From NCBI GenBank assembly GCA_036768485.1, contig JAVLUZ010000512.1, positions 248,001 to 312,000 of the forward strand: a DNA stretch of 64,000 nt, given 5' to 3'. The notes beneath the pieces are model-generated. The model made no database searches, was not told where the DNA came from, and saw only the letters and a program-made list of their open reading frames with translations. Source of the DNA: Mermis nigrescens (lineage: Eukaryota; Nematoda; Enoplea; Mermithida; Mermithidae). The position numbers were made by a program, and so were the translations under genes. This document shows, in pieces, positions 1 through 12,278 of the stretch (its first letter is position 1; every line of letters begins with the position of its first letter).

Positions 1-998
1 AAACCCGTGATTTAGATTTGTTTTCTGTAGACTATTTAGTATGACTTATTTTCTCAATAGAAATTTCTGTTTTTATCTTCTAGACTTGATGGCTTTCAGT
101 TTAGTGGCAAAAAGGCATCGAAAATGTCTTGAAACCGCTGGTTTTTGCCCAACAATCGGTTTGGGGGGGAATAAATTTTTTGGGGAGGGCTGAGACCGAC
201 TTTGGATAGTAGGACCCCACAAACCGCCTTGCTCGTATGGTTACATTCAGGCCAGTATTCGGGATTTTATTTCGGGGGGGGGGCAAAAAATTTGAGATCA
301 GATATCTCGAAATCCATTAGGCGATAGACGGAAATAAAGGCAGTTTTGAGCGTGTCTCGGCGATTGCTACATATATGATGGTGAAGAAAAATCTTAAAAA
401 ATAATTTCTGCAGAAGTGATTTCTTATCGTTCAATCGACGAATTTTTTTCCATCCCCTGCCTTTGTATTTAATCATCGTGCTTTCCAGAGAAAAACAACA
501 CAGATAAATAAATAAATTGACATATTCTACATGTCTAGCTAAATTCAAGCGGTTTTGAGCAGGCTAGAAGGCAAAAACGCGGACAAACAAATCCGGCGCT
601 TCGGAAAAATTTAAGGTTCTCCATGTCATATGTAACTTAAATTTAAGCTGTTTGGGGTATGCGAGAGTGCAAAAACTATAGCTCAGTAGTAAATCAAAAA
701 ATTGACATGCTCTCCACGTCTATCTCAAATTTGAGCGATTTTGAGATTTTTAGAAGACAAAACTATACATAAACAATAAATCCGGCGCGAAGCGCCGAAA
801 AATTTTGAGTTTACTAGCTCAAACGTATGCTCAAAACCTTTTTTGGCGGTGTTTTTGACGCACTTCGCCAATTTTCTATTCTTTCCTTCAGGAAAAACAG
901 AGAAATTTTTAATTCGGAGGGGAGGGGGCGGTCATCCCGCCCCTGAATAAAGGCCTGATAACATTTATCTAGCGTGTGAGTATTTGAATCGTATTTAG
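1..998. repeat. AAMP intron with eroded transposon fragments
   Basis: No AAMP-like exon is visible here, so this should be the intron before the first visible exon (acceptor AG at 997-998). It holds old repeat sequence: G/C runs near 170-190 and 276-285, a GGCGCGAAGCGCC hairpin at 784-796 and a possible hAT-type right end (CCCGCCCCTG) at about 936-945. Boundaries are not clear. Confidence 0.4.
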
Positions 999-3900
999 GT
1001 CATAATGATTCCGTGGTCGCCGTTAAGTACAACGCGAAAAAAACGCTTTTGGCTACGGCTGATTTAGGCGGCGTTATCCAAGTGTGGGATGCGCAGACTT
1101 ACAATAGATTGCAGTTGTTCGAAATGGGCTGCGATTTAGAAGTAAGAAAATCTTATATGTTTATTAGTTAGATTATTATCATGGTGTCAATTTCACAGCT
1201 TACACAGTGAAAAGAAAATACCTAGTCAGTTGTTAATATGGCAAAACATTCAAGAAAACGTAGAGAAAGCCGAATAAGTTATTCATTAAGGTGGCGTCTA
1301 CAAATTTCTATCAGATTTAGAATTTGGACTGCGCGGACAGCTGTATTGGCAATGTCGCTGGCATGTCACTATGGCAGCCGTCTTGGTTATTAGGGAAAAT
1401 AGATAAAAAATTCAATAAATTTTTATTAAATAATAAAAATAAAATGACATGAGAATGCTTAATATTACCTATCACCTTTACCGTCTCCTTTTATCTCCTT
1501 TCATTTTTTTCTAGCGCCTTTTATAGTTATTAGGAGATTGTTTTCGTCTTCTTATAAAAAATGAGACACATGGAAAACACCGTCAATCAGTATAATGCTC
1601 TGTTAGATACTCAAAATTTTTGATCTAAAAATTATGTAAGAACTACATTAGTCCATTTAGCGAAATCGAGTACGAGTATGTATTGATAATGGTTGAACTT
1701 TTGACATTTGTTGTTGTTTTTCTTATTTTTGACTATAAAAATGCATAAATTAAAAATGAAAGTTTGTTAGATAAGGAGGTATTTTTTGAGAGAGATATCG
1801 AGAAGTACCTACGTATGAGTAGTGAATAGATTATGTAAAAGAAAATTCGAGGACTGCGTAAATGTTTGTACTTTTGAACATACAACAATTGGGCTTAAGG
1901 AGAATATAGATCATTTTAGATGACTAATGTAGCGAACTCGTGATCATTTAGTTCAGATAGATGAACGTTCAGTTGTAGATTATATACATGAATTACGCTT
2001 TACATCGTCTAAAAGTGCGAGAATTTATTTGAGGCTGTGAAATCCAAAATAAGAGTAATTTATAATCCTTTTTATATAAATGTAAAATATCGTGCATGTG
2101 CTTCGCTTATGCATAAGTTCTATAAGGGAAATGAAATCCCTATATTCAGGAACAGTAAATAAATATTTTTATGACAGAACCGATCAAAATAGTCCACATA
2201 AAGTCATTTTACGTCAAATTTTGTTGACTTTTTTAGATTATTTTGACTCAATTAAAGGCATATTATGAGTAGGCAGAACAGTTCCGTCATCAATGGTTCC
2301 GTGTCTGTCTCTTTGACCCCTCAGTCTAACTTAATATCAAATTATGCAACCATGTTCTTAAAAATTATTCCCTCTCCAAGTGGCTACTATGGCACCATTC
2401 GGCCGATATTCTATTTTGTGGTGGCAGCGATAGTGCCATTTGGATGTGGCTTGCGCCGTCGGGAAATTGCAAAATTTATCCAGGTCACGGGCCAACTTGC
2501 TCAGCTGCATGTCTTTTGCGAGACGGTAAAAAATTATTTATCTTTTTTCCTTGGTTTTTGTCTGTATTTTCATTTTCTTACATTTCTTGTTTTCATAATA
2601 AGATAGATTATGGATTAGTGTATTTTTAAATGCTGCAAGCTAAAATCACTTGATTAGGTTAACCCGAGAAAACAATGCATATCGAGGTCTGGTTTACTTC
2701 ATTTCCTTACTAGAAAAAATGAAAAGTGGAATTCAAGCCATTTTCAGCAAAAGTATTATACATATACTTAAATTTGTGGCCATCGTCGTGAATGTACTTC
2801 ATGAAGATTTTTTAAGCAGGGGTGGAACCAGAAACTTTCCTAAAGTGCTTTTCTTTGGCTCAAAGTAATTGACATGTCAAAAACACAATTTTTAGACGTT
2901 CCTGACGATGCTTTTGCTTTTCCTAGAACGTGAAAACCTCTGAAAATTACAAAAGTGTCTAGAAATTTGTGCACTTTTTGAGCAAAACATCGCGAAAAAC
3001 ACTCAAAAGCTGTGCCTTTTCTACGATTTTTAGTACAATCAAGAAATTGGTTTCCGTTTTAATTAGACTGAACTAATTTCGTTTACATACTGTAAAGCAT
3101 AGATAACATGTGAAGGTAATATCAAATGTAACAACTAGTTATCTAAGCTTGAAAAATCGTATGATTTTCGATCATATATCCGAGGTTGGCTTAATTTTTG
3201 TATAACAGTTAAAGATCGGAAAATTCCATGATTACCTCCCTCTTAATTTCTAACTTTTGAATTTTCTTATCGGCTTCTAACTTTATAAAGTATTAACAAT
3301 GGTAAGCTATATAAGTAAGCTAACGTTTGATTTGTTTATTTTTGATAAAAACCACATTATGAATTTTCATATCGTTTTTATTTTTCGAATGTTCTTCCAG
3401 GAAAGCGTATATGCGCTGGATATGTTGATGGCGTGGTTAAAATATGGGATCTCAAAGAAAATGTGTCCGTTTGTGTTACAGGTATGTATGTATGCGCGTT
3501 GTGTCCGCACGTACTAATAATCGATGTTCCAGCCGAATAGATAATCTTTACTTAATCGATGGACTTTTAAACTGAAATTAAACATGTCGGATAAAAATAG
3601 GAAGCTGAATTCTTAGTCAAAAATCGAGAAATTAATGGCGATTTTTAGAAATTTAAAATCTACGAGTTTTTGAATTGTACAACTTCTCGATGGGCGTTCA
3701 GAGATAGAAAGAAAAATATTTAAAGTTCTTTTTATGAAATTTGAACTCTTAGCAATCCTTAAAGATTTGCCGAGAATTGCTCGATTTATGTTATAACATA
3801 GGATATCAAATTATGTTTCAAGTTACTGTGTTAAAACATATGATGACGTTCTTTCTTATAACATACCATACATGATTTTTGTTTCAGGGGTGGGTGGTTT

Positions 3901-6900
3901 GGAAGGCTTTCGCCCGTTTGAAAAGTTATCACCCCAGAAATTTTTCACCCTCTTCCACCCATAATTCGCGATTTTCGAAAAGTTTTCGAAAAAATTCGTA
4001 GCAAAGGTGCTGTCTTAAGCGTTTTTAGCCATCTGCATTTGCTTAAAAGTCCCAAATTTTCGACTCATTTTTTGACTATATTTTGTTCAATTTCTTTATT
4101 TTTTTATTTTTTCGAAATTTTCTTATGCTTCTATGCTCTTGAACGACAGAGCTCCGTCAGAAACGCCGGAAAACGATGTTTTTGACGCGTATCCACCATT
4201 TTTGGGTTTGAGAATGAGCACTTTAAACCCTTCCCCGGAATTTCTATGCTGTGCATGTCTTGTGGCAACTAGTGATCGGACCGAGGCCTCGGCCTCGGCC
4301 TCGGCCTCGGCAAGCCTCGGCGTTTTTTGGAGCCTCGGCCTCGGCGCCGAGGGCGAAGCTGAAAAGTGCCGAGGCGCCGAGGGTTAAAATCAAATTTGAA
4401 TAAGTTTAATATATCCATTGAATATTAAATAATTAGAATGCATCTGCAGTATACGGGCTATTTTTTACCTAGACTCTTCTTGTGGTTTTAGTCGCGTACC
4501 CAGTTACACCAAGTTATATACAGCAAAGTGCCAATTTATTATTCATGCTCGCTACATGGATCGGAAATACGCATTCTCAAAGGGGTGAGGGAGGGTTATT
4601 ACCGCCCTCTCAGGGTACCAGACTCAAGTCACTGTCAGACTGTCAGACGATTTTTGGTGAAAACCTTTTGAATATTTTCGAACTTAATTTTTACTATGGC
4701 AAAGTGCAGCTAACTATTAGAATTTCCCGAAGTGATACAGTATTTTTGAATGTGAGTAAATAGACAAACTATCACTATAAAACATGCATGTAACAGCTCA
4801 AAATTTTCGGAAGGGGATCCTCGGCATACATGTAACAGCTAGAAATTTCGGGTAGGGGTCCCTGGCCATTTTTAGAAGGAGGGGGATTAGCGACTCTAAT
4901 TCTATGTCAAAAATGGCAAAAGCACCTAAAAATAGCCAACAAAGCGCAAATTTTCGCCAAAAATGGGGAGGGTGGGTTAAAATTTCCTGACGATGCAGGG
5001 AAGGGTGAGGGGAGGACGTCCAACCCTGGGTGGGTGGGGAATTCTCCAAAGCCTCCTGTTACACGTATGGTTTTTGGCCATTTTTATGGGAGAGGGCATT
5101 TTCACGAATTTTCGGCCGAAAATCGCAAAAACGCACCTAAAAATGGCCAATAAATCCAGGTTTTGCCAAAAATCAATTTCGGCTCATGCATTTTTTGGAG
5201 CCATTTTCATACAATGTTAAAATACTTTCTTGGACAAAGTGATATTAATTCTATCGTTTTTTAGTATTTTTTCAGAAAATTTCAAAAAATTTTCGGCGCT
5301 TCGCGCAAAATATCGCTAATATACTGTATTTAGATTGAAGCAGGGGCATTAAACACTCAAAAATCAATTTTTGTGTATCTAGGCATCTTTATACAGATTT
5401 GAATATCTTTTGTATCGATTTATACTATTTTTAAAAGTTTTATGCAAAATAAGTACTATTCAATAACTTTGCACTTTTTTGCCGTTCAAAGATAAAATTG
5501 ACTAATTTATCCTGATGTTGCATTGGATTTCTAAGCACAGTAGTGCTTATTACAAAATTTAATTGGCATATTACAATATCTGTAATATTTCTGATTTTGT
5601 AGTACAAGTTGTTTTAGCTTTCTCAGTCGAGTTTTATGTGTAAATTTCATCAAAAGCTCAAAAAATTTCGGTCAGCCCGAATTATGACATTTAGGGCCAC
5701 GGTTTTTTGTATTCGGCAAAGATTTTTCATAATGTACAAAGACTTTTCAGGACTGTCTTTGTACACGCACAAACATTTTTTGGAGAGACGAAAACTGTAA
5801 AAAGCTGTAAAATTCCCGGAAATTTTCGGCGCATCAGTAATTGTCTGTCCTATATATCTTTAAAATAGTAGAATTTGTATTTAGAATGGAAAAATGTCAA
5901 ATATTCAGAAACCCAGGAATTAGCTAAGATACACTACCAAAGGTCAAAAAACCCTGTTTTACCACACTAAATCGCTACTGTACCATATTATAATAGTACA
6001 CAAAAATTTGCATGCACAAAATGTTCAAAGACTTTTGGATACCATCTTTGTACATGTAAAAAGGTATCTTGCACAAAAAAACACTGTTTAGGATTGCATG
6101 CCGGATGCAGGTCACACACTGGCAGTATGTAAAAATGTGTATGTTTAAAAATATATTTATGTAAAATATCTACAAAAATTTGTTCGCTCATACAAACACT
6201 ACTTAATTTACTGGTCCCCCATTTTGGGATTTCACCCTTCCCTCAACTCTGGACCTTGGGAAACTATGATCGGAAAGTACAGTGCAGTTTCCGTCATATC
6301 ACCTGCCAAACCAGAATTGGATGACCTAAAAAGCGTGTTTAAACATGCATTACTGCAAAAGCGAGCACAACAATGGCTACAGTTCTGTCTTTACTTAGCT
6401 TATTTCGTTTGTTCGTTTATTTCTTTGACACTTATTCTTATTTATAGTAATAAAAGTTTTTAAGTGCTTGTTCAGCCATATTTTTTATCAACTTTTCCAA
6501 GTCTTCAACGGCAACTTGTTAAATTAAGTATGCTTTCATGCTGCTGACTTTATTCAATAAATCCTTCACACATTTAATCTACTATTATTGAAAATAAGAA
6601 TGAATTGTTTGACATTCGATAAAGTGTTTAATATTACGATTATTCTCTAGCTCATGTGCATACAAAATATTACAAGAGTACTACTTATGGGTATAGGTAT
6701 ATAAGCTTGACCCTCGGCATTACCCTCGGCTCGGCCTCGGCCTCGGCCGAGGCAAGGATTTTAAGTCGCCTCGGCCTCGGCCGAGGCCGAGGGTCCAAAA
6801 AGTACCCTCGGTCCGATCACTGGTGGCAACCCTTAACAGCATTTTTGTAGATGTTAGGTCGTAGTGTTTTACTGTTCTGCTTACTCATCAGGTGCCTAAA

Positions 6901-9900
6901 ACTGAGTTGAAATAGTTTAAAAAGCTTCGAATCAAAAATTATGTTTAATTCGAAAATATGCAAAATTTAGTGGTTTCCGCTAAATATGATGTATATTGGA
7001 CTTTTTTGACTTTGGAGTCTTAATATTATAACTGTACGCAAGCTAGCTGTCTTATGATAACGGAATGCTTGTTATGAATATGATAGGCTCTAATCCATAC
7101 ATGTAACGGCTCGAAATTTGGGGGTCTCACTGTTATTTTTAGTGGGGGAGGACCTCCAATTTTTGGCCAAAAAACGCCTAAAAACGGTCAAAAAATTTGA
7201 TTTTTGTCCAAAAGTCGGAGGGGGTCAAACATCTTCTGGCTTTAGGTGGGGATGGGGGATATCTGACTTTAAATCGGTGGATCCCCCTCCTATACATGTA
7301 TGCGCTAGTCTATTTCTCGGAATATCTAGGTTATTTCTCGAAATACTGTGCACAAATTTTAATATGGATTCATTTGATGTTAATCGGCCACATTATCGCT
7401 TTAAACTGAAGCAATGGCAACGAAAGTGCTTAGGATAGGCACTAAAATTTGTCTTATGCAAAATTTTGTTTATACTGCCTTCTAAGAAGTTACTTTTGTA
7501 GAAACCTAAAAATTCATTTCACAATGCAATTAACTTTTCTAGCACGAGGTATCGTAAATAGATTTTGATTAATTCGAAGGACGTACCTAATCATTTGTGC
7601 GGCTGTTTTCTTCACACAGTATCTAATACCTATAAAGTTTTAACTCGTTAACATTTTTTATATAACGGCTATTTTTGAAATTCATTTTTCGGTATTACAT
7701 TCCTTATAAATTTTTGTATTTTTTAGATGTTCTAAAAATTTTGTACTGGATTCAAAAATGCTATTTATAACCTACATACTAGCTTTGATAATAAGATTAA
7801 AATCAAAATCAGCCTTATTTCTTGAAAAGTCAAAACTTTTACTTTGAAAAGCACGCCACCAAGGTCTTGAGAAGGACGATTCGTGTTTGGAAATTAACCT
7901 TATTAAAATATTTGACAGTCTGCGTCTGATTTCTGACTTATGTAATCTTTTTTGTACTGTGACTCAAGTACGGGTATTTTGACATTGCATGTGCGCTTTT
8001 GTTGTTTCGAGCCTTTGCTCCAGCTAATGACCGAAGTACAAATTCTTTGTATTACATATTGAAGTCTAAGCAGAGCAGGTACCACACCTGGGTGTGGGGG
8101 GAGGGTTAGGCGGTATGCACCCCCCCCCCGAGAAACCAAAATACCCCCCCCAGAATTCAATTTTTTAAATTTTTTTTTGTTTTTTTCGCAATTTTTGATG
8201 CCAATGGATAGTGCTTGATGAGAAACGTTGGAAATGGTGTTTTTTCGCCATACCACAATTTTTAAGGCTATTTTTTGACCCTTGAAAAATATTGCACCCC
8301 CAGAATTTAGGTGCCGCCCACCTATGGTAGGTACTGTTCATATTATTGTTACGTTCTTCCTGATGTTGCATTTTTACAAAATCGAAAACGTTAAAAATCA
8401 TTTTTAGGTCCATCTTGCCACACTGATTCTGTTACCTGCTTTTCTTGTAATGCGGATAATAGCATTGCTGCATCAGCTTCAGAAGATGGCACGGTTAATT
8501 TGTTTCATGTTTCGAACGGTAAGGTGAGTAAAGCTTTTCATTCGAAAGATGACTTTTTAGCTACTAACCTACTCAAACGGTTTATTTCATGTACATTGGG
8601 AACAGCGCTTATAAAAATAGGTGGGGTACGGCTAATTGTTAACCTTTGCCTAAACATTATTTTATAATTATTAATATTAAAGTATGTATTTTTAATATTT
8701 AATGGAATTTATTAACGCTTTTAAGTTATTCAGTCGTGAAGACCGGATCGTTAATTTTTTGCTTCATTGTACATTTGTTTCCGTCTGACTTTTTTGCTTA
8801 AAATTTTTACGACTTCTTCTAATATTCGATTTGTAGTCCTACGCAGACATATACAGCATGGGAATCCGGGGAAGGAAATTTTAAAGCGCTCTTTTGGCGC
8901 AATAATGGCGGGTACGCGTTGAAAGCATAGTTTTTGGTGTTTCTGACTATGCTTTATCGTTCTAGAGCATAAAAAATAAAAAAATTTCGCAAAAGAATTA
9001 AAAACAATTCGAATTAATTGAAGAAAACATATATAGTCAAAAAATGAGTGCGGCGCGAAGCGCCGAAAATTTGACGCTTTTGGGCAAACAGATAGCTAAA
9101 AACGATTAAAACAGCAGCATTTCTACGAATTTTTTTGAAACTTTTAGAAAGTCACGAATTTCGGGGTGTGTGAAAAAATTTTCGGAGGGGGTGAAACGTT
9201 GCTGGGGGTGCAAACCTCCCCCTAGGGATCATGTGTGGTCCTACAGTTCTTCAGCTTATTGTGAAAATGCGTTTTTTTTTAAATTCATCTTGTCCTTAGC
9301 TTTTCGAGAGCATAGTCTGCGCAAAAAGACGCGCTGCTGCTCCGCCCACCGTTGAACAAGAAGACGAAAATTCGTCAGCAAAGTCTGCGGAGTCGACGGA
9401 GGCTTCCATATCCGTGGAAGCGTTGGCTTTTTCTACAGTATCTCAGCTACTAGCTATTGGTACAGTAACGGGCGACTTGCTTCTGTGGGACACGGGAGCT
9501 AGGCAAATACGGCAATGCTTTAGGCATCCAGTGTGTTCATATGCTTGCTTAATACTTATTTAATAGTTTAATCTAATAATTAAATTTAATACAATTATTT
9601 AATTACTCGTATATTTAGTTTGTTTTAACATACCACTTCGTACCATATTAACAAACCCAGGTACTTCTTAATCACACTTGTTTGATAGAATCTAAAAAGG
9701 CAATTCAAAATTTCAGTCCTCCTAGAATTCCCATGCTGCGCTTGTCTGGTAGCAGAGCGGGGGATCAGACTCAGAGGCTCACAGGTGAGTTAATTAGTGT
9801 CTGGATTTTTCCACAATCCAACCCCCCTCCGGCTCTCAGCATCACTTTTCAAAATTTCTCTCTTTTCGCTTTATTTAGATAGATAGAACTTGACAAGTAA

Positions 9901-11667
9901 CATAGAAAATCGTGTTTTTCCCTTCCATTATTTAGCCCCTTTTTGACCCTTGAATCTTTTCTTTCCTGATTCAGAATTTTGACCCTGTTTATGTATGATC
10001 AGATCGACCAGATAGGCCGATTTGGGATAGAAAATCTGAAATTTCCAGCATTGTCAAGTTCAGCCCCAAAAAGTTGCTTAAACGTTAAAATCGTCTTATT
10101 TTACCTCTGAATCCTAGAATTTGATCCTTCTGGTGCCAGAGGAGTCCCGTATGCTTGTCTGAAGATTATTATGATTTCCATTCCTGTTCTACGTATACAT
10201 CCTGATTAGATCCTTCTAATGTGTTCTTTTTTAACATGAAATAATTGAAAAAATTCCGCTCATTTAAAACCCATTATTTTTATTTTTTCAATGAAAGTAT
10301 CTACATTCGTTCTTTTTGTTTTTTTCGAATAAATAATCAGCTATCGTACTCAAAGTCTATTAGGTCTGAACGAATTCTGCTCCAAACCAAGGTATTTAGT
10401 TTTCAGAAAATTTTGCTGCGGATATTGCTATGGTCAGGTCAGGAGAAGAAAAAGAATTTTTTATCTCAATTTTTATGGTTTGTCAATATTGAATAAATTT
10501 TTGAAAATCACAATCTTTTTGAGAAATTTGAGCATGCTTCCATTTTGTATCTGAAAAAATTATTAAAAAACCAGTAAAATCGAATTGCACTTTATTGTTT
10601 TAAGGATGGCGTTATTAAAATCGTTTGGATTGACGACTTGGTTGTCAGCGCATGTTTGGATGGTCAGCTCAGATTGTGGGATAGCAGGAGTGGAGCTTTA
10701 ATTTCGCAGTGGTCCGGTCACAAGAGAGAAATTTTAGACTTTACTCTGACCAGGTAGAAATTTATTTTGAGATTTATTCAATCAAAATAAAGTTTTATCG
10801 TACGTTCAATGTAGTGCAGACTGCACATAATTCTGAGGGGGCCCGATGGAGCCAAATTGCCAAAAATATAACCAAAAATTTAATTCTGGGGGTCTATCGA
10901 TTTTCTTGAGGGTAGCGATCTTTCAGATTCTGTGGGTTCAGAATAGACATGCACAGCATGGGAGTTCTGGAGGGGCTGAAATTTTAAAGTGCCTTTTTTG
11001 GGCCTAAAAATGGTAGGTAAGTACGTTACGCGTCAAAAACATCGTTTTTCGACGTTTCTGACGATGCTGTATCATTCTAGTGCCTAAAAACATAAAAAAA
11101 TTTTAAAAAGTCGAATAAATTGAAAAAACATATTCAAAACATGAGTATAAGGCGCGAAGCGCCGGAAATTTGGCACTTTTGAGCAAATGGGTGGCTAAAA
11201 AGCTTAAAAAACACCTTTTCTACGAATCTTCAGAAAATTTTTGGAACTTTAGAAAAATCGCGAATGCGGCAGGGGTGAAAAAATTTCTGGGGATGAAAAC
11301 CCCCAAACCCCACAGATCATGTATGGTACGGACCATCTCCCAGACTCCCACGCCCATGTGTGGTGCAGATGATCTTTTCCATAGATTCATAGCATGGCCG
11401 ATCTGAAGGTCAAGAATTGAGCTTTTTTGGGCTCGTGTGACAATTAAATTTCTTGAATGGGGCGTTTGTATAAGCATCTTCGCTTATTAAGCCGTTTAAA
11501 CTATTTTTCTTCATAATTCATACATTGAAAATTCTTTAGTAAAAAATATCTAACTGATCTGTGAATATAAATATAGTTGCATATTGTTCTCATTTTCTAG
11601 CGACAAGCAACAAGTGATTACGGTATCGGGCGATCAGACGGCGAAAATATTCTCGCTGAAAGTGTAA
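999..11667 (+). CDS. AAMP: AAMP-like WD40-repeat protein, seven exons, 5' end outside window
   Basis: Exons: 999-1141, 2381-2525, 3401-3481, 8408-8523, 9300-9530, 10605-10753, 11601-11667 (stop TAA 11665-11667). All junctions are AG|...|GT and phases agree, giving about 310 residues. The product is a beta-propeller. WD units are visible as GHNDSVVAVKYN...IQVWD (exon 1), IWMW (exon 2), VVKIWD (exon 3), LLLWD (exon 5), LRLWD followed by GHKREILDF (exon 6), and the terminal VSGDQTAKIF (exon 7). Order and spacing match angio-associated migratory cell protein, for example GHGPTCSAACLLRDGKR then AGYVDGVVKIWD. Exon 5 also carries an acidic Glu/Ser-rich linker (EQEDENSS), as AAMP has at this place. 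AAMP is related to yeast Sqt1, a chaperone of ribosomal protein uL16; in vertebrates it is linked to cell migration. The N-terminal acidic part and first WD unit are not in the window. Introns 3 and 5 carry nested transposons. Family identity is recalled, not searched. Confidence 0.93.
3886..4261 (-). mobile_element. M3-family MITE copy (antisense)
   Basis: This copy reads as the reverse complement of M3. It runs from the ctttcgcccg side through a TTTTTGAC...TTTGTTCAATT stretch to the terminal side ...GCTGTGCATGTCT near 4261. The element at 4270-6822 was inserted into or right beside its end. It lies in AAMP intron 3. Confidence 0.6.
4281..4384. repeat. CCTCGG hexamer array, left subterminal
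   Basis: Tandem CCTCGG units followed by partly inverted GCCGAGG units. With the right-hand array at about 6711-6810 this could fold into long GC-rich stems. Similar arrays at both ends suggest subterminal protein-binding repeats, which is inference. Confidence 0.8.
4786..5069 (+). mobile_element. M2-family MITE, nested, with duplicated left end
   Basis: Two successive left ends (CATGCATGTAACAGCTC near 4786, CATACATGTAACAGCTA near 4827) precede one right end, CCTGTTACACGTATG at about 5055-5069. The AAAAATGGCC-type interior matches the other M2 copies. It sits inside the 4270-6822 element. Confidence 0.6.
7096..7302 (+). mobile_element. M2-family MITE
   Basis: Left end CATACATGTAACGGCTCG, right end TATACATGTATG. 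Flanks CTCTAATC (7088-7095) and CGCTAGTC (7303-7310) agree at 6 of 8 bases, a decayed target duplication. It lies in AAMP intron 3. Confidence 0.65.
8093..8326 (-). mobile_element. M1-family hAT-like MITE
   Basis: Starts CACACCTGGGTGTGGGGG and ends GCCCACCTATG. Flanks GCAGGTAC (8085-8092) and GTAGGTAC (8327-8334) match at 7 of 8 bases. The interior carries the family signature GCCAATGGATAGTGCTTGAT. It ends 81 bp before AAMP exon 4. Confidence 0.82.
8844..9237 (+). mobile_element. M3-family MITE
   Basis: Starts CAGACATATACAGCATGGG and ends GATCATGTGTG. Flanks GTCCTACG (8836-8843) and GTCCTACA (9238-9245) match at 7 of 8 bases. The GGCGCGAAGCGCC hairpin is at 9052-9064. It ends 62 bp before AAMP exon 5. 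Confidence 0.8.
10944..11362 (+). mobile_element. M3-family MITE
   Basis: Starts TAGACATGCACAGCATGGG and ends CCCATGTGTG. Flanks GTTCAGAA and GTGCAGAT agree at 6 of 8. The GGCGCGAAGCGCC hairpin is at 11151-11163. It lies in the last AAMP intron. Confidence 0.68.
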
Positions 11668-11821
11668 GCAGCGATTTGCGTTTCGAATTCTATTTGCCTT
11701 CTGTACTTTGCTGTTATCGACTGCGATATATTTAAAATAGAACATTTCGCGCGTTTTGAAACCAATTTATGTAAACATGTTAACGACGCGAGGTAAACAT
11801 TGGTGCACGCATAATAAGGTT

Positions 11822-12278
11822 CAGTGACGGATCCTGGATTTTCTAAAGGGGCGACCCCAAACTTCATAATAGTGCCGAAAACTGCCAGAAAACTTAACCC
11901 ATTATGCATGAAGTAGCGGCTTTTAGCCGTCTTTTGATTGGCCGATTTATATCTGAAGCGAAAAAAAGTCGACGATTTTAAAAATTTTCGAAAGTTTTGT
12001 TAATAAAGACTCGCAAAATTAATGCGAAAATCGACACAAAGCCCGAAAAATCACTCAAGAAATCATTGTAAGAACTACAAAAACCAAATCTGACGTGATA
12101 ATAATGTTTTTAGGGCGCCAAGAAGGTGAGTTAATGTCATTAATGAATACTATCCCAATGGAAATTCATGGTAAAAACGATCAAGTCATCAAAGAATAAA
12201 CATCTATTCTCATTTATTGCGCCCAAATATTTTTTACGACAGGGGCCGCCGCCCTGCCCCTCCCTAAATCCGCCCTTG
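11822..12278. mobile_element. hAT-like element, M5-related, 3' of AAMP
   Basis: Left end CAGTGACGGATCCTGG; right end CCCTAAATCCGCCCTTG, whose complement CAAGGGCGGATTTAGGG resembles M5 ends. No clean 8-bp duplication is seen. An AATAAA at 12002-12007 could serve the AAMP transcript, in which case this element supplies its 3' end; this is not certain. Confidence 0.5.

Larger units (their letters stand above)
4270..6822. mobile_element. hAT-like non-autonomous element with CCTCGG hexamer arrays
   Basis: It starts TAGTGATCGGACCGAGG and ends CCTCGGTCCGATCACTG, giving a 17-bp terminal inverted repeat with one mismatch in the first base. It is flanked by a perfect 8-bp direct repeat GTGGCAAC (4262-4269 and 6823-6830), as hAT transposition leaves. 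Just inside both ends lie GC-rich CCTCGG/CCGAGG arrays (4281-4384 and about 6711-6810). The interior is AT-rich, with no transposase frame, a nested M2 copy and a GGCGCTTCGCGC motif at 5295-5306. It lies in AAMP intron 3. Confidence 0.88.
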